Assembly (NCBI GenBank): GCA_009760855.2
Contig: WPIO01000020.1
Span: 2,328,001 to 2,392,000 of the forward strand
DNA length: 64,000 nucleotides
Source of the DNA: Cristatella mucedo
Lineage: Eukaryota > Bryozoa > Phylactolaemata > Cristatellidae
Direction of reading: 5' to 3'
Program-made: the position numbers and the translations under genes
Part shown: piece by piece, positions 55,043 to 64,000 of the stretch
Layout of the letters: each line of letters begins with the position of its first letter
How positions within the stretch are numbered: the first letter of the stretch is position 1
The notes under the pieces: model-generated
Seen by the model: only the letters and a program-made list of their open reading frames with translations
The model's database searches: none
What the model was told of the DNA's origin: nothing

Positions 55043-57458
55043 GGTAAGTGGCAGAGATGCACGTTAAAGCTGCCGAACGCGCGGCGCACGAAAAGGCTCT
55101 AAAATGCAGAGATAGCCACCTCCGGAACCGAGCCTGACCTTGCAAGTCGAAGGTATGCATCTCCGGCAGCCTTTTTAGTTTCGGCCACAAAGAGTAGGAG
55201 CAGTTACTTCTGCATAAACGTCCCCAAGCTGTTCGCGGAAGGCGGATCGCCGACGGAGCCCCTTGGAGCATGTCTATGACCGGCCGCCCCGCCGCTTCAG
55301 CCCGACCCCCAGGGAGAGGGTCTGGGTGAGAGGAGGAGGCGCTTCGCCGTCTCCTTACGCCCTAGCTGCAGCGCATCTCGCACTAGCCTGTCCTCAGCAA
55401 CCCGTATAATGAGCCAGGCTTATTAGTTACTGTGTCCATCTCAGTCAATGGCGTCACGTTTCCGTTAGGTCATAGCGATAAATTTGTAGAACTACTACGA
55501 CGGTCCAGCAATGACGAGTGTCGAGTAAAAAAAGGGGTGATGATTTGTTCATTTGCACATGTAGCTGCATCGCGCAGTCTCGCATTTGAAATTGAACACC
55601 GTGCCTTGCTGCGCCTGCCTTTAGTAAGCGATGGGCGTGCGTAAATAGAGTCCGCTCGCGATTGCACACGGAGGCTTACCGTGTAGTTGATATAAATTAA
55701 AAGATGGTCAACGCGTCCTTAAGTTCCGCAAACGCTACTAGGTGCTGACTCACTTCCCGACGCTGATAAATATTAATTCCGGAAAATTAAATTTACGTTT
55801 TTTATGAGAAAAAGGTTAAATACAATTTTGGATTTCGTCGTCACTTTTCACCCAATACAGATCTTGCTCCATTAGCTAGGAACTAATAAGCTTAGTTGGG
55901 TTTGTTGGCTGAATCGGCTTCACAGCCAGTGTGCTGGACGATTTAACCTTGACCTGCAGTGCATTATTAACTGAGTCAGGAGACCGGCTATTCTTGGAGC
56001 TGCAGACTACAGCTGATTGGCTGTACCTAGGCCAATAGACCCCTGCCAAGGCCACTCCAGCCAATAGCATTCATTCAGGGCTACTATATATTCAACCCAT
56101 TTGTTACTTGTTCTTTGTCTGTGTTTCAGTATTTGGATACGGTCCACGTTATGTTTGTTGGCTGCGGTAATAAACTACCGTAATTTTCTCGACCATCGAC
56201 TGGTGAATGGCTTCACGGCAGCATTGCGTCTCACTGCGTTTAGGGTCAAGTCAGTGGCGCGAGCTAGAGCCAGCGCCAGCTAGATAAGAGGACGCCGATA
56301 GGGGGCCAACTTCCAAAGTTTAAGAAGTTTTCCCGCGATTTCTTTGCAGGTCTTGCAGAGCTATCGTCTTATAGCTGCGGCTGAAATGCCATTCCTACGT
56401 AAATGGTAGTGGCGTGTGCTTGGCGACTGGAGTCAAGATGCAGCGTGCCTGATCAGCGAGCCATATCGCTGGCACTAGCTCAAATGAAATCTTTGCAGCA
56501 CTGAAACTGACGCCGACGGCACAAACCGCACGAGCTTGCCAGGTCGCGGCGGCGGCCTTGGGTCGGGGAAGTTTCGCCGCACTGGGGCGAGAGCGAAGCG
56601 CCGATGGCGTACGCTCCATGCAGCGCCATTAATCATGAGCAGCCGCGAAGGTGAAGGTGAAGGAAGTCGGAAGGGTGCGCCGCCGCGCCTTTTACTTTCG
56701 TTAGGCGCGAGCTCGCCGCCGCATTCCCCTCTCATTGCCTGCCACGAACGGGAATGTCTCGGCCTTGCTTCAACTCGCACGCTTCGCGCTCGGGCGGCCA
56801 ATGTTCCGCGAAGAGTGGGAGTGCGCGTGAAAGTCAAGCCCGCACTATTCGTCGCCAGCCAGGGATAGCGCCGCAATCGACTCTAATTACGCACAAATCG
56901 ACTGTAGATCGGCGTCGAAGCTGGAATATCTCAGAGAATGTTGCAGTTTGCGGTCGATGTAATTTATCTACCAAATTTCCCGCCACAGCGCTCGGGTGTT
57001 GTCGCACAAATGGACTGCAAAGACGCCGGCCACTACCGCAATCCGGGCCTTGGAACTATAATGTTATTATTGTATTCTCAATTTTCAAAGATAATATATT
57101 TATATTTTCATAGCAAAAAATACAATATAATTTACTGTAGTTGTAAACAATACAATGATACAATATATTTTCATTGGCATTGAAGCAAAATTATAAAATT
57201 GTGTCTAACAAACAGGCTTCGTGGACTCACTCAGTCCGCAATCCACACAATGCAGTCAGATTAAGGACTATGAAAGTGCTAACAAAACTTGAAACCTAAA
57301 AACTAAACTGCCCAATAAATATTGCAACGATAAAGATATTGCTCGTCTGGACAATGCAATTTACTGATGTTGTTACGGCATCGGATACAACATATTTTTA
57401 ACAAAGCAATACGGCATATTATCCCCTAAGAATATTTTTGTGGGGACCTGCCCAAATA
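55043..57458. other. Unassigned region of 2.4 kb
   Basis: No gene assigned. 56.4-56.9 kb is CpG-rich and open on both strands (a possible promoter). 57.05-57.2 kb is very AT-rich with 'tacaatata' words. Confidence 0.4.
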
Positions 57459-57459
57459 T

Positions 57460-57598
57460 TATCAGCTGATTTAACAGCCTCATTTATTATAAAGTGGCAG
57501 AGAAGCCTTAACGGCTATAATCACCGCTTGCTGTTGACAATAAGGGATCGCCCACTGCTGGATTCGAACCGGCGGCCTCGGCCGTTAAGAGCAAGAAA
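57460..57598 (-). mobile_element. SINE-1 copy
   Basis: Minus strand: 'gccgaggccgccggttcgaatcc' B box, 'gggcgatcccttattgtc', 'gattatagccgttaaggcttctc', 'gaggctgttaaatcagctga'. The head is 5'-truncated. Confidence 0.7.
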
Positions 57599-58603
57599 TC
57601 TATTGAAAATCCACCGCAAACTGCGAAAAGCAAAAAGCGCCAACTTTGATTGCGTATTACACTTGGGTATCGTTCAAGCTACATCATAAAATAATTTTGT
57701 GCCATTGAGCGCGCTTTTTCATGCAATCGACTGCAGCGGCCCGGGCCAATACCACAATCCACCGCACTTGTGAGAAATTTTCTTGGTACAATCGAATGCT
57801 AACGTAGTATAATATACAATCCGGGTTGGAGCTTCGCGCATCCGGTTTCCGGTCGATTTGTGGTGAACTAAATTGAATTGCAGTAGTGGTCAGTGTCTTC
57901 GAAGCCCATTTGGACGAGAACGCGCCAACAAAGCGACGTGAAATTTGATCGGTACATTATAATGACGGTGTACTACAACATTCATTAAAAAGTCGAGCTT
58001 CGCACCGCCTATTTCCGGTAAATTTGCGCATTAAAAGAGTGGATTGCAATAATTAGTTGCAACGCCGAAAAGCAATATGGCGTTGACCCACGGAAAAAAA
58101 GTTTGCTTAGCTGGTTGCTGAATTTTGTTACGGCCAGCGGCTATTTTCCTGATAAACATTCTTCCGCATGTACATTCAACTGGCCTCCTGGCGGTTGGTG
58201 GCCTAGCATTACAGTCGAACTTTTCAGTAAGCATGCCCTCCGTCGGACAGTTTTCTATGATTATAGGGAGCTTATACTTATCGAGAGATTCGACTGTAGT
58301 AGCATCTATCTAGCTATGAATCCCTCCTTCCACCACTATTTTCAGGGATACGGAGATGGTTACTGGATGGGATTAAGAGATAGTGGATAATTGGTTAGGC
58401 ATACGATTAAGCTCAATGCTGCATATATCGCGTGCGAGCACTGCCAGTTTTGGGCTTGGGACCTTACACAATCGGGATCAGAGATAATTTTGCCGTTTCA
58501 GGATCCGTAATTTAGAGCAAGTTGCTGCCTTGGTTAGGCCCAGGGCAAGTTTATATGTAGCCCAGCTCTAAGAGTAAACTGTAGGCCGCACGCATAAATC
58601 TGC
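57599..58603. other. Unassigned sequence
   Basis: No gene recognised. Words 'cgcatccggtttccggtcgatttg' (57835) and 'ccgcctatttccggtaaatttgcg' (58000) are similar, a weak dispersed repeat. Confidence 0.4.
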
Positions 58604-58604
58604 T

Positions 58605-58737
58605 GCACGGTTTTGGCCAAGGTTTTAAGATGGTCATCTTTGACGACCGAGGTCATGGGTTCGAGCCCTGCCACACATGTAAAGCGCCTGGATAACGTCA
58701 AGTTCTCGTGGGACGCGTTATAAATTTATTATATTTA
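58605..58737 (+). mobile_element. SINE-2 copy (best tRNA-like head)
   Basis: A box 'tggccaagg' at 58614-58622 and B box 'ggttcgagccc' at 58658-58668, a tRNA-like spacing. Directly after the head comes 'catgtaaagcgcctggataacgtcaagttctcgtgggacgcgttata' and an AT-rich end. The second half is the LINE-A terminal block, so the element is a head-tail composite. Confidence 0.78.
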
Positions 58738-58881
58738 AATGCACGTAAGTCGGCGGTGTGCCGCCACCGGATCCCTCGTAACTGACCTTGAATGATTCGA
58801 ATTGATAGGGCCAATGCACAATCGCAGCCATTACGCTAAGCTTCTCTTGCGTTTTATTTACACGTATGATTTCACACTGCA

Positions 58882-59126
58882 TGAACATCCTCCATTGATG
58901 TGCTTATGCGTGCTGACACTGTTCATGCTGCCACTAACCACATTTGCATGCTGACCCAGTGCATGTAACCCCTAACCATGTTATTCATTTTGTTTGTTTT
59001 TCAAGCATGATTTTACTTACTATTCTATTGCGTATCACTTTGCAGCAAATGTAAAGCGCCTAGAAAGAGATTAAGTTCTCTGAGGGCGCTTTATCAAGTA
59101 CAATATTATTATTATTATTATTATTG
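58882..59126 (+). mobile_element. LINE-A 3' UTR and tail
   Basis: 5'-truncated in the 3' UTR; complete terminal block and (ATT)n at 59103-59126. Sequence is close to the young copies at 7.5 and 27.6 kb ('ccagtgcatgtaacccctaaccatgttattcattttgtttg'). Confidence 0.83.
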
Positions 59127-59460
59127 AACTGATGATGCTGCTGGTTGGACCCGAGAGGAGGGTACCGCCGCGTCTGCACTCGGCTTTGATCTGTCGCAGC
59201 AGGACATAAAAGCCGACACAAGAGCTGAGGATTCGCCGGAGAAGTTCTTTAATAGCCTGCGTAACAACTAAGACTATAGGACGAAAAATATCAGGTGTAG
59301 ACTCGGCGGCAGACGTGGAAAATAAGTTCAGGCGGCTATAGCTGGCGACTCGGGATGACATGGCTAAGGTGGCCGCGTCTAATTGCGAAGCAGGGCCTCC
59401 GCACGCGCTGTTGTCGTAAACAATCAAATAGCGAAGGAAAACGAATTCCAGCGCAGAGTT
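59127..59460. other. Unassigned sequence between two LINE-A ends
   Basis: Open on the minus strand for about 110 codons within 59130-59469, but no motif, no splice pattern and no family match, so not called as a gene. Confidence 0.4.
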
Positions 59461-59932
59461 CATTTGCACCTATCAGATCTACTCCCCCACGAGGCTTGGC
59501 ATCGTACCACCAACTTCTCAGAATTTAACTGTTTATCTACACCTCCCTCGTACACACTTCCAATTCTTTGGAGACCATGCCTGTAGTTCGTAAGGTCCCA
59601 AAGCCTGGAAATCACGCCCGACTTCCGTCACGGCATCCCCTGACTTAACAGCATTTAAAAATAAACTAAAAGCGCACCTATTTAGGACAGCATTCAGTGA
59701 ATCCCTGCGATTCGTTCTTTATGTGCTTATGCGTGCTGATACTGTGCATGCTGTCGCTAACCGTACTTGCATGCTGACCCTGTGCACGTCACCCTAACCA
59801 CGTTATTCTTGCTGTTTATTGAGCATGCTACCACTAACTATTCGATCGTGCTTCTTTTGCAGCAAATGTAAAATGCCTAGAAAGAGATTGAGTTCTCCGA
59901 GGGGGCTATATCAAATGCATTATTCTTACTAT
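59461..59932 (+). mobile_element. LINE-A 3' fragment (C-terminal codons plus 3' UTR and tail)
   Basis: Plus strand from 'cacctatcagatctactcccccacgag' (C-terminal domain) through 'tttggagaccatgcctgtagttcgta', 3' UTR and terminal block to ATT tail near 59920-59932. Confidence 0.82.
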
Positions 59933-61886
59933 TTGACAAAGCATACGGGTAACACTTTTCAAGTATCGTTGAGCAAGAAATATTTCATTTTGCTGCGTCT
60001 TTGATGAAAACAGCAAAACCTCAAAAGCAGCCGCGTTCAAAAAAGCTACGCTTACACGCGTCAGAGGAGGTCAAGCATTGAGCCCTGCCACCCCGGCAAA
60101 ATGCTCACATTGACAAGTTTCTATGCGCTCATTCAAAGGAAATGCACACACGGAGAGATGTAAAATCGGCTGTACTTCGTACTTAGACCTAGAGCTTTCT
60201 GGCTGATCTCGAGCCGCTGAAGCTGCAATCTGGGAGGGCACAAGCGCCGGAAGTCCGGAACGCTGTCTGCGGCGCTCAGAGTTTGCACCGCATCGCGAAA
60301 ACCCGCGCTTCCAAGCATTCCCTTCCAACAACGCGAACTCGGTAGTCTCCAATAATAGGACAATCTCCGGTAGTCTCCAATAATACGATAATCTCCGGTA
60401 GTCTCCGACGACGATGTACTGCGAAACTAAGAGGCAGTGCCTTTCCTTTCGGGTGCGTCGAATAAACTAAAATCTTCTCTCACACTCAGGACGAATCTGC
60501 AACGTGGGCCGCACGCAGAGCAGCGAACGAACGAGCTTGGGAGTGCGTTCAGGCGGCACACTTAAAGATGTGAGCAGAAAACCTTTAACCCGGATGTTTC
60601 GGCTCTATTTTGAGCTATCTTCCCGCGCAGCCATATGCGTGTCTTGGTCGCCCTTACTTTTCCAAGAACCGTCCCCACTGACACGTAGCATCGTTTATTG
60701 GCAATATTGTAGGCAGTAGCAACAGCAGAGCAACAGGCATTGGCCGGGCTCGGCTTACGAAGCAGCCGCCAGGCAGCAGCTGCATCCACAACGAGGCAAC
60801 GTGTGGAGGGGGGGGGAGAGCTCGGAGCATGCACGGCTCGAAGGCAAGAAGAGCGCGGCCTTCGCGAGCAAGACTAACCGTTTAATTTAAAAATGCCGCA
60901 CCGACTAAGCAATTCGTACGAAAGTTTAAAAGCCGCAAGTCCGACGCGACATAAGAAACAGATGCACAAACCGTGGTCGTACAAAAAAAGGCAACGCCTG
61001 CCACACTGAAGCCGTCGCAGGCGTACCTCGCTCTTTGCCGGCTGCTGCTGCTGCTGCCGCCGCCGCCGCCGCCACAGCCGCCGAAAGGGCTTAAACATGG
61101 CGACCGGCGAGTATCGTCGCAGCTCGAAGCAGCAGCGGATGCAAGTAGACTAGCCTCTTTGCATCGGCTGAAGAGCGAGGGGGAGCTCAGGGAGCGAAGC
61201 GACAGTCGAAATATAAAGCGCCAATCGGTCGCAATCAATCCGGTCGGCCGTAACGGAAGACGACAGACACGTAACCATCGAGTTCCGAACCGCCCCCCCC
61301 CCGGCAAGCTGCACGCGGCGGCGGTGCCGGCTTTCTCGGCGGCGAAAGGGGTGGAGTGTCGGCTCGAACGATGACGGCGGCCTCGACGAGTGCCTCGCTA
61401 GAGTCGCAGCAGTCTGGCGATCGGCTGCATCCAAAATAGTGGCTCCTCTGCTCCGCTCGAACTTCAACTCCGCGCTTCGGCTAGGCGGACGACCGACCAC
61501 TCAAGAGGACGATGCACCGGACCGACTGCAGTGCATCGCCGCCGGGTTCTTGCCCGCTCGCTTGCGCACACTGCCACCCATACGAGCGAGGTGACGACCG
61601 GCAGCAGAGGCCGCGCACCGCCGACGACTGTCGCGCTCGACAGCAGCATCAGCAGGGTGGGGAATAAACAGGGCAAGCAACGAAGCCGAGGCCTCCGGTG
61701 GCACCGATCAATGGAGCTCGGGCACACGGAAAGCACCACCGGCTGGCTGCCGCTGCGACCGGCCACAGCCGAGCAAGTTTACCACAGCAGGGGGCGCTCG
61801 GGCGATGCAGGCCTCGAGCAGCAGCTAACAGCACTGAGCGCACGGACGGGTGGGCACGGCGCCCCCGTCGGCACCCCTCGAGGCGG
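59933..61886. other. Nuclear-receptor 3' flank, CpG-rich
   Basis: No further exon recognised. 60330-60405 has a 2.5-unit tandem repeat ('ctccggtagtctccaataata'). 60.9-61.8 kb is CpG-rich with adjoining CTG and CCG triplet runs (61040-61080). A minus-strand AATAAA near 60690 might be a distant polyadenylation signal of the receptor. Confidence 0.4.
60330..60407 (+). repeat. Short tandem repeat, unit about 30 bp
   Basis: 'cggtagtctccaataataggacaatctc' is followed by a near copy and a third partial copy ending 'ggtagtctccgacgacg'. Confidence 0.8.
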
Positions 61887-62041
61887 CTATTCGGAGAACA
61901 CTTCCTTGTGGAGCTGCGGGAACTCGTTGGCCGTCTGCACGTCGGTGACGCGCAGGTTGTGAAGTGACAGCGAGTGAGCCGTGCTGGACTGCTCGACGAG
62001 CGGGTACAGCTTCAGGATGTTCATGAAGCGATCGGGCTGAT
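61887..62041 (-). CDS. Nuclear receptor LBD, last exon (helices 10-12)
   Basis: Last exon of a nuclear hormone receptor, a ligand-controlled transcription factor. After acceptor CGTTTAG it encodes about 51 residues and TAG. 'DQPDRFMNILKLYPLVEQSS' and 'TAHSLSLHNLRV' fit helices 10-11 (dimerisation and ligand pocket). 'EFPQLHKEVFSE' fits the AF-2 helix 12 that recruits co-activators (hydrophobic pair, Glu, hydrophobic pair). It joins exon 62448-62540 in phase to give HPD. The AF-2 form resembles NR1 receptors such as ROR/HR3 or thyroid-type ones, but this cannot be settled from 80 residues. Confidence 0.75.
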
Positions 62042-62385
62042 CTAAACGGATGCAACGGCAAGCGACGGTCATGAAGTGGCGTGGGCCAATACTGCACGGG
62101 TTAGTCGTGCACCGACGCACGAGGCGAGTGCACAGACTTGGGCTGCTAGCAATGCCATCCATGCTAAAGGGGGGAGGTGGTAGGGCGACCGACGAACGAG
62201 AGCAAGCCACAATGGCATCAAAAGAGCAAGCCAGCCAGCATGGCAGAACAGCTTAAGAAGCAGAAGAGCGAAAAGTAAGTGCATGCTCAAAGCCAAAGCT
62301 CATCTGCAACTCACGAGCGTGCTCACTGTCCGAGAAGATATGCTAGCGTGCCAACTGGCTAATGCAGTGCAAGCACACTCGCCGT

Positions 62386-62431
<46 letters not shown>
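62386..62431 (+). repeat. (CA)n microsatellite in the receptor's last intron
   Basis: About 23 CA units, within 20 bp of the donor site of the exon at 62448-62540; on the sense strand it reads (GT)n. Confidence 0.9.
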
Positions 62432-62433
<2 letters not shown>

Positions 62434-62447
62434 GCACGCACAGCTAC

Positions 62448-62540
62448 CTGGGTGCATTTGCGAGACGTAATCCTGAAGAGCTTGCAGGAAGATGCCCTCC
62501 AACTTCTCTACGGCTTTCATGTGCTCGATACCGTCGCGAG
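62448..62540 (-). CDS. Nuclear receptor LBD, penultimate exon (helices 8-9)
   Basis: 93-nt exon between acceptor TTTCAG and donor GTAGCT, phase 1 in and phase 1 out. It encodes 'RDGIEHMKAVEKLEGIFLQA' and 'LQDYVSQMHP', matching the helix 8-9 stretch of receptor ligand-binding domains (pattern DR-G-I...K.VE.LQ...L.AL..Y....HP). The next exon upstream (helices 1-7) and the zinc-finger domain were not found in the remaining 1.46 kb and probably lie beyond 64000. The (CA)n microsatellite begins 17 bp after the donor. Confidence 0.75.
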
Positions 62541-63567
62541 CTGAAAGAGCGAGCAGCACTGACGACTGGCAGTGTGCGCGCACAGCCACGTGACATAACG
62601 CGAGCCGACGCCAAGGAAGCGTGGCTGGCAGAGAAAAGCCAGGGGCTGCGCCGGATCTCGGATTGCATCGCAACGCACGAGCGACTGCTGCCGCTGCTAT
62701 GATCTGCAAGCAGCACTCCCAACGAGTCGCAACTCTGTGCATCACTGCTCGGTTCGGTGGCACGTGACCAAACGAATAGGTCGCGAGTAGACCGCCTCAA
62801 GGTCGACCCTATGTGTACCCGCGGAAACGCAGCTTATCCTGGCAGCACACCGGCTTTTCATCTTTTTCTTTCTCCTCTTTCGGCTCGTCAGCCGTACGTA
62901 CGCTGAACGCTCACAGAGGACTGCTGTCGGCAGTCGAACGGTGCAGCAGCAGCAGCAGCAGCACACGAGCGAGAGCCCCCCCCCCCGCTCCCTGCGAACT
63001 CTGTTGGCGTACTCAGAGCCCAGAAGAATTCTGGCAAACGCCGGTGTTCAAGTCGTTTCACATCAGCGACATTCATGCAAAATCGTGACATGGAAGGTGC
63101 CACGATGTATCGTTTATTCGCAGCGAGTCTGGCTTACATCGGGCGGCACCTGGACAAGGCAGCATTTGGATTTGCAGCAAAAAGAAGCCAGTTTTGGCCA
63201 CGGTGGACATTTCGGTCATGCCACGTGTTTCATAGTCTAGGACCTGCAGAACAGGAGCTCGTGTCTTTGTGGCTTTGTCTCACTGCTGCTGAGCAATCGG
63301 TCGCTCACGAGCGGCATCATGCAGTCACTTCACGCAGCCACCCGTTACTTTTCTGACCCCCTCACGGGGCTCGCAAGAATGCCGCCGTCGTCTGCCCCCC
63401 CCAGCGATAGCAACGCAAAAAGTAAGCTTGAGCTGCCAAATTCCTGAGCAGAAGTGAGTGGAGAGGAGGAATCTTCAGATGAAGCCGCAAGCCGCATCAA
63501 CAAATCCCGAAGTTTAAAAAGACAGAAAAATAACAACAACAAAGACAAACAGAACGAAAGTGAGAGA

Positions 63568-63654
<87 letters not shown>

Positions 63655-63787
63655 GAGAGAGACAAAGACTGCTAGGAGATAGAGAGAAAGAGAGGGTGAG
63701 TGGAGAGAGAGTTAGAGAGAGATAGAGAGAGAGAGAGAGAAAGAGAGAGCAAGTGAAGAGAGAGGTAGAGTGAGAGAAGAGATATAG

Positions 63788-63834
<47 letters not shown>

Positions 63835-63999
63835 GTGAGACAGAGTGAGACAGAGAGAGAGACAGAGTGAGAGATAGAGAGTACAAGAGAAAGAGAGCGG
63901 CTGCTTGCCATAGTTAATTCGGGGGGGGGGGGCAACGGCCGTTGTTGCTTCAGTTCGTCTCGCTTTGTGCAGTCAGCGTTGGGGCAGTCGCTGTGCGCT
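62541..63999. other. Intron or flank with CAG and GA repeats
   Basis: No further receptor exon recognised. (CAG)n at 62943-62963; 'tagtctaggacctgcaga' at 63233-63250 echoes a LINE-B word and may be a scrap. Long (GA)n with variants occupies 63569-63900. Confidence 0.4.
63569..63900 (+). repeat. (GA)n-rich purine tract
   Basis: Pure (GA)n at 63569-63650, then degenerating GA with 'gatagaga', 'gacagacagaca' and 'gagtgagacaga' variants to 63900. The frames over it are artefacts. Confidence 0.93.
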
Positions 64000-64000
64000 T

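Noticed and set aside
56475-56876. Long frames on both strands at a CpG-rich block
   Set aside because: Same reason as above; may mark a promoter but not a supported coding exon.
59071-59469. 132-codon minus-strand frame
   Set aside because: Part of it runs through a LINE-A tail, no motif, no splice sites consistent with a gene.

Overview
This is animal nuclear DNA. Genes are split by GT-AG introns, there is no operon structure, and the window is packed with degenerate non-LTR retrotransposons (LINEs), tRNA-derived SINEs and long simple-sequence tracts. Two host genes can be supported, both on the minus strand. The first is a complete 13-exon Poc1 gene (centriole protein, seven WD40 repeats plus the conserved C-terminal coiled coil) spanning 42240 down to 25524. 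The second is the last two exons of a nuclear hormone receptor ligand-binding domain (62540-62448 and 62041-61887), whose upstream exons I could not find. Poc1 says metazoan. I cannot name the species, and an invertebrate is only an inference from gene style and repeat content.

Layout. 1-5 kb holds LINE fragments, one nested inside another. 6.6-11.1 kb holds a LINE-A copy flanked by direct repeats of about 132 bp and invaded by a second, opposite LINE-A. 15.3-19.8 kb holds an inverted LINE-A, a tRNA-headed SINE, and LINE-B fragments around another SINE. 22-24 kb holds LINE-B and old LINE-A pieces. 25.5-42.3 kb is Poc1, with three LINE-A clusters, SINEs and purine/pyrimidine tracts in its introns. 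45.2-48.6 kb is the longest LINE-A copy (endonuclease plus reverse transcriptase, broken by frameshifts). 49.7-51.0 kb is a huge CT-rich satellite-like tract. 53-60 kb holds LINE-B, a C-rich minisatellite, SINEs and LINE-A tails. 61.9-62.5 kb is the nuclear-receptor 3' end, followed by CA, CAG and GA repeats.

Repeat families. LINE-A is CR1/L2-like, with an AP endonuclease, an RT whose catalytic box is YADD, and a 3' end of a conserved stretch of about 60 nt followed by (ATT)n. LINE-B is a second CR1/L2-like family with a different 3' end. SINE-1 has a tRNA-like head with its own body and a TTA-rich tail. SINE-2 has a related head joined to the LINE-A 3' end, which suggests SINE-2 is mobilised by LINE-A. 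No copy looks autonomous here. A pair that looks almost identical by eye (7.5 and 27.6 kb) points to recent activity or copying. Family letters are my own labels and all identities are estimates by eye.
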